DNA from: Actinomycetota bacterium
GTDB lineage: Bacteria > Actinomycetota > Thermoleophilia > Miltoncostaeales > Miltoncostaeaceae
DNA: 6,880 nt
Direction: 5' to 3'
Assembly (NCBI GenBank): GCA_005800465.1
Contig: SYFI01000009.1
Coordinates: 1-6,880, forward strand
The translations under genes were made by a program, and so were the position numbers. The notes under the pieces were generated by a model. That model worked only from the letters and a program-made list of their open reading frames with translations. It did not search any database and was not told the DNA's origin. Positions 1 through 5,200 of the stretch are shown in pieces (within the stretch, counting starts at the first letter, position 1; each line of letters begins with the position of its first letter).

Positions 1-802
1 ACCATTCGCGCGCCTGTTTACGCAGGGAATGATCCACCCCCAGGGCGCCAAGATGAGCAAGAGCCGCGGCAACGTGGTGCCCCCCGACGACATCATCAAC
101 CGGTTTGGTGCCGACACGCTGCGCCTGTACATCCTGTTCATGGGCCCGGCGGCAGATGATGCCGAGTGGAGCGATTCGGGCGTTGAGGGGCAGCGGAGGT
201 TTCTCGACCGCGTGTGGCGGCTGGTGATGGCGCTTCCAGATGACGGGGCGGGCGGGCGTCCCACTCCGGACGAACTTGCGGGTGACGATGCTGCGCTGGC
301 GCTGGTGCGAAAGGCCGAGGCCACCGTCGACAAGGTGAGCGACGACATCGGCGAGCGCTTTTCATTTCACACGGCCATCAGCGCCATTCAGGAACTGGTG
401 AACCACGCCACGCGCGACGCCGGTGGTGGCACGCTCGCCACGCCGACGGGGCACCGGGCCCTGCACCATGCGGCACGCACCACGGTGTCGCTGCTCTTTC
501 CCTTTGCCCCGCACATCGCAAGTGAGTTGTGGGAGCGCATGGGTGGCGGCGAGCGGCTGTGGGAGGAGCCTTGGCCCCTGGCCGATCCGGCGTTCCTCAT
601 TGCCGACTCGATGACCATTGTGGTGCAGGTCAACGGCAAGTTGCGCGACCGTATTGAAGTGGCCCCCGGCATGGACGATGACGCCCTGCTGGAGATGGCG
701 CTTGCGCTGCCCAAGGTGGAGGCAGCGCTCGGCGGGGCAGAGATCAAGCGGAAGATCGTGGTGCCCGGAAAGCTGGTGAACCTGGTGGTGGGCGGGACGT
801 AA
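1..802 (+). CDS. leuS: Leucyl-tRNA synthetase, C-terminal part (5' end outside the window)
   Basis: This cytoplasmic class I aminoacyl-tRNA synthetase charges tRNA-Leu with leucine for translation. The reading frame is open from base 2 and ends at TAA 800-802, giving 266 visible residues, about the last third of a protein that is usually 800-870 residues long. The signature KMSKS, the mobile ATP-binding loop that ends the catalytic Rossmann fold, lies at 50-64 inside GAKMSKSRGNVV. The segment after it (DTLRLYILFMGP, then EWSDSGVEGQRRFLDRVWRL) is the usual LeuRS entry into the helical anticodon-binding domain. The last 60 or so residues, with VQVNGKLRDRI and VPGKLVNLVV, are the small C-terminal domain that contacts the tRNA elbow. 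The start, the HIGH motif and the editing domain lie outside the window. Only the 5' truncation is odd, and it is due to the window edge. Identification is essentially certain. Confidence 0.98.
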   Translation, partial: PFARLFTQGMIHPQGAKMSKSRGNVVPPDDIINRFGADTLRLYILFMGPAADDAEWSDSGVEGQRRFLDRVWRLVMALPDDGAGGRPTPDELAGDDAALALVRKAEATVDKVSDDIGERFSFHTAISAIQELVNHATRDAGGGTLATPTGHRALHHAARTTVSLLFPFAPHIASELWERMGGGERLWEEPWPLADPAFLIADSMTIVVQVNGKLRDRIEVAPGMDDDALLEMALALPKVEAALGGAEIKRKIVVPGKLVNLVVGGT

Positions 803-848
803 CCAACCCGTGCGGGTGTTGGCACGGGGTGTCACCCACGTGCGTGCC
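803..848 (+). terminator. Possible structured 3' end of leuS (two GC-rich hairpins)
   Basis: Directly after the leuS stop codon, CCAACCC (803-809) can pair with GGG (814-816) plus GTTGG (818-822), with T817 bulged. A second element pairs GGCACG (821-826) with CGTGCC (843-848), enclosing an inner GGGT/ACCC stem at 827-837. The two share bases 821-822. No T-tract follows, so this is not a classical intrinsic terminator. It could stabilise the leuS 3' end or weakly end transcription before comEA. Short GC-rich palindromes are common in DNA of this composition, so confidence is low. Confidence 0.25.
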
Positions 849-857
849 CCGGGTTCA

Positions 858-863
858 TAGCGT
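858..863 (+). promoter_or_regulatory. Candidate -10 element for leaderless comEA transcript
   Basis: TAGCGT matches the actinobacterial -10 consensus TANNNT and ends exactly six bases before the comEA ATG at 870, so the A of the ATG would be the expected +1. No good Shine-Dalgarno precedes that ATG: the only G-run, GGGG at 864-867, is two bases away and too close. No convincing -35 hexamer is visible at 16-18 bases. The same layout recurs before holA, murJ and lepA, which raises confidence above that of a lone hexamer. Confidence 0.5.
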
Positions 864-869
864 GGGGCT

Positions 870-1463
870 ATGGACCGATTGCTGCCATGGCTTCGCCGGA
901 GCGGATGGATGTATGCCCTCGTCGCCGTGGTGCTGGCGGTGGTGGCATTCCGATGGGCCGTGCAGGGGCATGACGGGTCCACCACCACCGGCGGCACGGG
1001 CACATCGACGGCGGGCCTGGTGCGCCGACCGGTGACCACCTCAATGCCCGTCGTGCATGTGGCCGGCGAGGTGCGGCATCCGGGCGTCTACCGAATTGGG
1101 GGCAACTCAAGGGTGATCCAGGCCATTCGTCTGGCGGGCGGCCCAACCGGCCGGGCGAATCTACAGGGGCTCAACCTCGCGGCACCGGTGGCGGACGGGC
1201 AGCAGATTCTCGTACCCGCCCGCGTCAGCGCAGTGGCGGGCGGGACAGCATCTGCATCGGGCACGCGGCGCGGCCCCATCAGCCTGTCGTCGGCAACTGC
1301 GGCTGACCTCGAAGCCCTCGATGGCGTGGGACCGGCTCTGGCCGCCCGCATTCTGGAATGGCGGCAGGCGCACGGTGGGTTCTCATCGGTGGACCAGGTG
1401 GACGACGTCCCGGGAATCGGCCCAGCGCGCCTCGAGGCCCTGCGGCCGCATCTGACCCCGTGA
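870..1463 (+). CDS. comEA: ComEA, membrane-anchored DNA receptor for competence
   Basis: ComEA binds double-stranded DNA outside the membrane and passes it to the ComEC channel during transformation. The 197-residue protein has a short basic N-terminus (R3, R9, R10), one membrane helix at about 14-30, a Thr/Gly-rich spacer to about 55, an SLBB domain at about 61-116 (VVHVAGEVRHPGVYRI, then a predicted ILVP strand), an Ala/Gly/Ser linker, and a helix-hairpin-helix DNA-binding domain at 137-197. The two hairpins of that domain are GVGPALA at 152-158 and PGIGPARLE at 181-189. SLBB plus HhH is the standard Gram-positive ComEA layout. The start at 870 keeps the positive residues before the helix and fits the -10 element six bases upstream. 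ATG 909 (M14) has a plausible GGAG seven bases before it and cannot be excluded. The stop codon overlaps the comEC start. Function is inferred from domains; competence has not been shown for this organism. Confidence 0.95.
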   Translation: MDRLLPWLRRSGWMYALVAVVLAVVAFRWAVQGHDGSTTTGGTGTSTAGLVRRPVTTSMPVVHVAGEVRHPGVYRIGGNSRVIQAIRLAGGPTGRANLQGLNLAAPVADGQQILVPARVSAVAGGTASASGTRRGPISLSSATAADLEALDGVGPALAARILEWRQAHGGFSSVDQVDDVPGIGPARLEALRPHLTP

Positions 1464-3820
1464 CCTATGCCGGCGGTGCGCCGGCATTCGCTCGGCACGC
1501 ACCGCTGGTGATGCTGTGCGCACTGGCGGCGGGGTTGCTGGTGGGCCCTCACGGCGTGCCTGCGGCGTGGGCCGCCATGGGGGCGGCCGGGTGCGGATGC
1601 TCTGCGGCCATCGCGGTGCGTGAGCGGCATTCAGGGGCAGCCACCGCGATGCTGCTGGCCGCGTGCCTGATGGCCGGGGGCGCATGGGGAGCAGCCCGGG
1701 TTCAGGTGATCGACGTGGCGCCGATGCACCAGTTGGGTGGGGCGAGCGGCACAGTGGTGGTTGATACCCCGCCCGCTGTCACCGCCTATGGCGCTCGCGC
1801 TCAGGTGCTGGTGAACCACCTTGCGGGATCGGTGGCCGTCGCCCCGGGCACGCGATTGCTGCTGGATCTGCCGAGTTCCGCACCCGTGCCGCGAGTGGGG
1901 TTCGTCATCAAATTGAGCGGAGCGCTGGCGCCGGCCGCAGAATCCGGTGCCCCCACGTGGTGGCGGGCCTATTTGCGGCGCCAGCACATTGCGGGCCGTC
2001 TGCGTGCCCACAGTTGGACTCAGGTAAGGGTGAGGGGAGGGCCGATGGGTGCGCGCGATGCCCTTCGGCGATGGGCAGGCGACAACGTCGCGCAAGGACT
2101 CTCCGGCGACTTGGGGGCCATTGTGCGGGGGATGGCTCTGGGGGGAGGGGCGGGTCTCACCGATGACACCGCGCAACAAATACGCGATGCGGGCCTGTGG
2201 CATCTGCTTGCCGTAAGTGGACAGAACGTGGCGGTGGTGGGTATCGGCATGGCAGCCCTGCTGGGCGCCGCGGGGGTATCCCGGCGATCGCGGCTGCTCG
2301 CATCGGGCGCCGCAATGGCTGCCTACTGCCTGGCCTGTGACGGGGGCGCATCGGTGGCGCGCGCGGGCCTGATGGGGGCCGTGGCGCTGATGGCCGATCT
2401 GGGCGGGAGGCCCCGCGCCCGGTGGTACGCGCTGATGCTCGTGCTGGTTGTGTTGCTGGCGTTGGATCCCCTGTCGGCCGACGATCCCGGGCTTCAGTTG
2501 TCGTTTGCCGCCGTTGCGGGGCTTTTTACCATTGCGCCCCCGCTGGCTGTGTGGCTGCGCGGATTCATGCCGGGGCGTATTGCCGACCTGCTTGCGCAGT
2601 CGGGCGCAGCCGGACTCGCCACCGCGCCGGTGCTTGCATCGGGGTTTGGCCAGATCTCGACAGTCGGGCTGGTGGCCAACCTCGTGGCGGTCCCGGTGGC
2701 AGGGCCGGTCGTAGTTGTTGCGCTGCTCGGAACCGTGGCCCATTCGGTATGGGTGCCTGCGGGGGTGGGGCTCGCGTGGATCGCAGCCATGGGGGCTGGC
2801 ATCGTGATGGGGGTGGCGCGCGTGACGGCGGCCATTCCGGGAGCGGTGGTGGCGGTGCCGGGCTGGGGGGTGGGTCCTCTCGCGCTGGTGGCCGCGTCGC
2901 CCGCGTTGGTGTGGGCATGGCTTCGGCGGGTACCCAAGACGGCAGTGGGACCGGGGTGGGGACTGCCGGGGCGCGGCCATTGGATGCGCGTGGGTCTTAT
3001 CGGCCTGACGGGAGTCGTCGTGATTGCCACCGCCGGGCTACCGGGGTGGACCGGCTCCGGCGCACTGCCCGGGGGGCCCGCGCTGCGCGTGCTTGACATC
3101 GGACAGGGATCGGCGGCGGTGCTCCGCGACGGTGCACGGGCCCACGTGCTGGTGGACTGCGGCCCACCGGGCGAGCCCCCGCCGGTAATCGACGCACTGG
3201 CCCGGGCCGGCATGGATTCGGTGGGGATCATCATCATCAGCCATGGCGCGCTGGATCACGCAGGAGGAGCCATTGCGGTGATGGATGCCATGCCCGTTGG
3301 CCGGGTGCTGCTGCCCGATCCGGATCACGATGCTCCACTGGTGCGTGAGGTGGCCGCGCATGCGATGGCGCAGGGTGTGCCCGTGACGTGGGTATCGGCA
3401 GGGAGCGAGATCTCAATTGGGCCGTGGAGCGCGCGCGTGATTGGTCCGGGGCCGGACGATGCGCGAAGCACCGAGGCGAATGACCGCAGCCTGGTGGTGC
3501 TTGCCCGTGCCCCCGGCCTGTCGGCGCTCCTGCCCGGAGATGCCGAGGGCAATGTGCTGCGCGACCTCTCGCTCCCGCCCACGCCGGTGCTGGTGGTGTC
3601 ACATCACGGGTCGGAGGATCCGGCCATACCCCCGGTACTTGCGCGCCTGCGACCAGTGGTGGCGGTGGTATCAAGTGGGGCAGGCAACCACTACGGCCAC
3701 CCGCGGGCACAGGTGCTGACGGCGCTGGCGGATGCCGGGGCCGGGGTGCTTCGCACGGATTCGGGCGGGGATGTGGATATTCGAGCAGGGCAGGGCGGAA
3801 TCGTCGTGCGCCGCGGGTAA
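1460..3820 (+). CDS. comEC: ComEC/Rec2 family DNA-uptake channel with metallo-beta-lactamase-like domain
   Basis: ComEC carries one strand of transforming DNA across the cytoplasmic membrane. The chosen start is GTG 1460, which overlaps the comEA stop as GTGA and suggests translational coupling. It gives 786 residues, a normal length. An in-frame ATG at 1358 would overlap comEA by 106 bases and add a Pro/Arg/Gly-rich tail, so it is unlikely. Order of parts: three membrane segments within about residues 13-82; an OB-like soluble DUF4131 region at about 95-160; the polytopic competence domain at about 200-530, with the hallmark HLLAVSGQNV near 247; then a metallo-beta-lactamase-like domain from DIGQGS (D546) to the C-terminus. 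That domain shows LVDCG, HGALDH (H595-H600), GDAEG (D694), SHHGS (714-718) and GNHYGHP (H744, H747). This C-terminal domain is thought to degrade the non-imported strand. Position 597 is Ala where His or Asp often sits in the HxHxDH-type motif. The next gene, holA, is in the same frame after the TAA stop. Confidence 0.96.
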   Translation: MTYAGGAPAFARHAPLVMLCALAAGLLVGPHGVPAAWAAMGAAGCGCSAAIAVRERHSGAATAMLLAACLMAGGAWGAARVQVIDVAPMHQLGGASGTVVVDTPPAVTAYGARAQVLVNHLAGSVAVAPGTRLLLDLPSSAPVPRVGFVIKLSGALAPAAESGAPTWWRAYLRRQHIAGRLRAHSWTQVRVRGGPMGARDALRRWAGDNVAQGLSGDLGAIVRGMALGGGAGLTDDTAQQIRDAGLWHLLAVSGQNVAVVGIGMAALLGAAGVSRRSRLLASGAAMAAYCLACDGGASVARAGLMGAVALMADLGGRPRARWYALMLVLVVLLALDPLSADDPGLQLSFAAVAGLFTIAPPLAVWLRGFMPGRIADLLAQSGAAGLATAPVLASGFGQISTVGLVANLVAVPVAGPVVVVALLGTVAHSVWVPAGVGLAWIAAMGAGIVMGVARVTAAIPGAVVAVPGWGVGPLALVAASPALVWAWLRRVPKTAVGPGWGLPGRGHWMRVGLIGLTGVVVIATAGLPGWTGSGALPGGPALRVLDIGQGSAAVLRDGARAHVLVDCGPPGEPPPVIDALARAGMDSVGIIIISHGALDHAGGAIAVMDAMPVGRVLLPDPDHDAPLVREVAAHAMAQGVPVTWVSAGSEISIGPWSARVIGPGPDDARSTEANDRSLVVLARAPGLSALLPGDAEGNVLRDLSLPPTPVLVVSHHGSEDPAIPPVLARLRPVVAVVSSGAGNHYGHPRAQVLTALADAGAGVLRTDSGGDVDIRAGQGGIVVRRG
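2113..2154 (+). other. G-run cluster on the comEC coding strand
   Basis: Five runs of three or more G lie at 2113-2117, 2127-2131, 2140-2145, 2147-2150 and 2152-2154, with loops of 9, 8, 1 and 1 bases. Two loops exceed the usual seven-base limit, so this is only a relaxed G-quadruplex candidate. It encodes the conserved stretch around GMALGGGAG of ComEC, so the G-runs may simply reflect glycine codons in GC-rich DNA. Confidence 0.25.
2947..2971 (+). other. Canonical G-quadruplex motif inside comEC
   Basis: Four G-runs at 2947-2949, 2953-2956, 2958-2961 and 2968-2971 are separated by loops of 3, 1 and 6 bases (ACC, T, ACTGCC). This satisfies the standard G3+N1-7 rule on the coding strand, so both the mRNA and the non-template DNA could fold. 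It lies in a Gly/Pro-rich inter-helix segment of ComEC. The motif match is certain; whether it folds or has a role is unknown. Confidence 0.4.
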
Positions 3821-3823
3821 CCT
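3818..3823 (+). promoter_or_regulatory. Candidate -10 element for holA, built on the comEC stop codon
   Basis: TAACCT matches TANNNT and ends six bases before the holA GTG at 3830, the same spacing as at comEA. Its first three bases are the TAA stop of comEC. No Shine-Dalgarno is visible in the nine-base gap. The stop codon supplies TA for free, so only the final T is independent evidence. holA may also be read through from comEC. Confidence 0.4.
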
Positions 3824-3829
3824 GACGAT

Positions 3830-4846
3830 GTGTCTGAGCCCAAACCACTGAAGCCCGTTTATTGGATGTACGGCGAGGACCGGGCCAAGGTTGACCGTGC
3901 CCTGCGCCGGCTCGTGGCACGCGTCGAGGCCGAAGGCGGCATGCCGGCCGAGCGCTTTGAGGCCGGTGAGGTGAGTGTCCTGGAGGTGCGCGCGGCATGT
4001 GAGGCCATGTCGTTTGGCGGCACACGTCTTGTGCTGGTACGTCGGGCGGATCAGTGGAAGGCGGCCGACGTGGAGCCGCTCATCGATTACCTCGATGACC
4101 CCTTGCTCTCAACGTGCTTGGCGTTTGTATCTGACGGTGCACCCACACCGAGGATGATGAAGGCGGTGGAGGCCTCGGGCCAGTTGCTGGCGTTCGGCCC
4201 GCCGGCGATGGCGTCGGGGAAAGAGCGCATCGCGTGGTTCACCAGATATGTCCAGGACGAGGTGAAGAAGTACGGCAGCAGCATCAGCGCGAAGCTCGCC
4301 GCCGAGGTCGTAACCCGGGCGGGGCGTGCGGGCGAGGATGCCGGCCATTTGGCGAACGAGGCGACGAAACTGGCGATGGCCGCGGGCGACGCCGCCGTGA
4401 GCCAGGACGACGTCGACGCGCTTGTGGTGGTTGACCCGCAGGCAAAGGCGTATCTGCTGGGCGATCTGATCGTGCAGGCCGATGCCCGTGGTGCGTACGC
4501 GATGCTTGCCGACCTTGCGGGTGGAAGCGAGACCACCGAGCCCATCGTCATCCAGCGCATGCTGGCGCGGCACTTCCGGGGCATTGCCGTTGCTCAGGGG
4601 CCGGGTGCCACGCAATCGGACGTTGAGCGCATTGCCGGCCTCAAGGGGTATCCGGCGCAGAAGGCCGTGGAACAGGCCCGGCAACTCGGACCCGGGGCGG
4701 GTGAGTGGTGCGTGGCCCGGCTCGCCGATCTGGAACTGGACTTGCGGGTGTCGTCGCTGAAGGACCTCGGCGAGGCATCCGGCGACGGCGCGCGGATGGT
4801 GCTGGAACTCGGTGTACGCGACCTGCTGGGTGCCTGCCGGGGATGA
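3830..4846 (+). CDS. holA: DNA polymerase III delta subunit (clamp-loader subunit)
   Basis: The delta subunit opens the sliding beta clamp and, with the gamma/tau and delta' subunits, loads it on primed DNA at the replication fork. The 338-residue protein has the usual HolA length and layout. An N-terminal domain starts with PVYWMYGED, a degenerate AAA+ P-loop-like segment as in other delta subunits, and continues with SFGGTRLVLVRRAD (61-74), the beta-strand and loop expected near the clamp-contact face. A middle part follows (about 140-205, with AGHLANEATKLA), then a helical C-terminal collar domain (about 206-338) that holds the pentamer together. GTG 3830 is the only possible start: the same frame is closed by the comEC stop at 3818-3820, and the codons between are CCT, GAC and GAT. 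An out-of-frame ATG overlaps it at 3828. It ends 49 bases from the convergent rpsT. Sequence conservation in this family is low, but fold order, length and synteny agree. Confidence 0.93.
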   Translation: MSEPKPLKPVYWMYGEDRAKVDRALRRLVARVEAEGGMPAERFEAGEVSVLEVRAACEAMSFGGTRLVLVRRADQWKAADVEPLIDYLDDPLLSTCLAFVSDGAPTPRMMKAVEASGQLLAFGPPAMASGKERIAWFTRYVQDEVKKYGSSISAKLAAEVVTRAGRAGEDAGHLANEATKLAMAAGDAAVSQDDVDALVVVDPQAKAYLLGDLIVQADARGAYAMLADLAGGSETTEPIVIQRMLARHFRGIAVAQGPGATQSDVERIAGLKGYPAQKAVEQARQLGPGAGEWCVARLADLELDLRVSSLKDLGEASGDGARMVLELGVRDLLGACRG

Positions 4847-4857
4847 ACCGGGGAGCC

Positions 4858-4878
4858 CCGGCGCCATCTCGGCACCGG
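4858..4878 (-). terminator. Hairpin at the 3' end of rpsT, perfect only in the rpsT transcript
   Basis: Read on the minus strand, CCGGTGCC (4878-4871) pairs with GGCGCCGG (4865-4858) around the five-base loop GAGAT: eight pairs, one of them a U.G wobble at 4874/4862. Read on the plus strand, the same position is a C.A mismatch, so the stem favours the rpsT RNA. It begins 17 bases after the rpsT stop. No U-tract follows, so it may be a U-less terminator or a 3'-end stabiliser. An overlapping short stem (CCGGG 4848-4852 with CCCGG 4857-4861) could serve the holA side. Confidence 0.4.
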
Positions 4879-4895
4879 ATCTCGACCCTGTATCT

Positions 4896-5156
4896 CTAGA
4901 CGGCTCTGGTCACCAGACGTGCGACGCGCGCCTTGCGACGGGCGGCGGTGTTCTTGTGAAGTGCACCGCGGGCGGCTGCACGATCGATGGTCTTCACCAT
5001 CTCTCCCGCCTGCTCCGGAGTGATGCTCTCACCCTCGGTGACGGCAGTCGTAAGACGCTTCATTCCCGAACGAACGGTCGAGCGATAGCGGATATTGGTG
5101 TCCCGCTGCTTGAGCGATCTCCGGTTGCGCTTCTTCTGCTGCTTGATGTTTGCCAC
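4896..5156 (-). CDS. rpsT: Small-subunit ribosomal protein S20
   Basis: S20 is a basic three-helix-bundle protein that binds 16S rRNA early in 30S assembly. The 86-residue product begins (M/V)ANIKQQKKRNRRSLKQR, the standard S20 N-terminus, and continues through MVKTIDRAAARGALHKNTAARRKAR, split here as MVKTIDRAAARG (53-64) and ALHKNTAARRKAR (65-77), the conserved C-terminal helix that contacts rRNA. The start is GTG at 5156-5154, supported by GGGAG eight bases upstream and by exact agreement with the family N-terminus; a 48-codon upstream extension in the same frame has no family resemblance. The stop is TAG at 4898-4896. It is the only minus-strand gene here, convergent with holA and divergent from murJ. 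Reversed rpsT next to holA is a familiar arrangement in Actinomycetota. Identification is secure. Confidence 0.97.
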   Translation of the reverse strand: MANIKQQKKRNRRSLKQRDTNIRYRSTVRSGMKRLTTAVTEGESITPEQAGEMVKTIDRAAARGALHKNTAARRKARVARLVTRAV

Positions 5157-5164
5157 GCGTGGGT

Positions 5165-5169
5165 CTCCC
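5165..5169 (-). promoter_or_regulatory. Ribosome binding site of rpsT
   Basis: GGGAG on the minus strand (plus-strand CTCCC at 5165-5169) is followed by an eight-base spacer and then the GTG start at 5156. It is the clearest Shine-Dalgarno sequence in the window and settles the rpsT start. It contrasts with the neighbouring plus-strand genes, which have none. Confidence 0.75.
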
Positions 5170-5190
5170 GGTTCCTGTAGGTCGGCCCGG

Positions 5191-5196
5191 TATCGT
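5191..5196 (+). promoter_or_regulatory. Candidate -10 element for murJ
   Basis: TATCGT matches TANNNT and ends four bases before the murJ ATG at 5201. The spacer is shorter than the six or seven bases seen at comEA, holA and lepA, so transcription could start a few bases inside the gene or give a near-leaderless RNA. No Shine-Dalgarno precedes the ATG and no -35 element stands out. Confidence 0.35.
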
Positions 5197-5197
5197 A
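5192..5197 (-). promoter_or_regulatory. Candidate -10 element for rpsT, overlapping that of murJ
   Basis: On the minus strand TACGAT (5197-5192) matches TANNNT. Transcription starting about seven bases downstream, near 5185, would leave a leader of roughly 30 bases carrying the GGGAG ribosome binding site. It shares five bases with the murJ hexamer. No clear -35 hexamer is seen at 16-18 bases, which would fall inside the 5' end of murJ. Confidence 0.35.
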
Positions 5198-5200
5198 GCA

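Noticed and set aside
362..1039. 225-codon antisense frame across the end of leuS and the start of comEA
   Set aside because: It runs through two well-supported genes and the gap between them, and its product has no family features.
1358..1459. Upstream ATG extending comEC by 34 residues
   Set aside because: It would overlap the comEA helix-hairpin-helix coding region by 106 bases and adds a Pro/Arg/Gly-rich stretch. GTG 1460 in the GTGA overlap gives the normal ComEC N-terminus.
1631..2980. 449-codon open frame antisense to comEC
   Set aside because: Its product is rich in His, Arg, Pro and Gln with no recognisable motif. comEC on the other strand has clear conserved motifs throughout. Such antisense frames are typical by-products of GC-rich codon use.
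3821..3829. Shine-Dalgarno for holA in the nine-base gap after comEC
   Set aside because: The gap CCTGACGAT has no purine-rich match to the 16S rRNA tail; GCGGG just before the comEC stop is a poor match.
5150..5200. TTG start extending murJ by 17 residues
   Set aside because: It would run through the rpsT ribosome binding site and start codon on the other strand; ATG 5201 already precedes the full conserved core.
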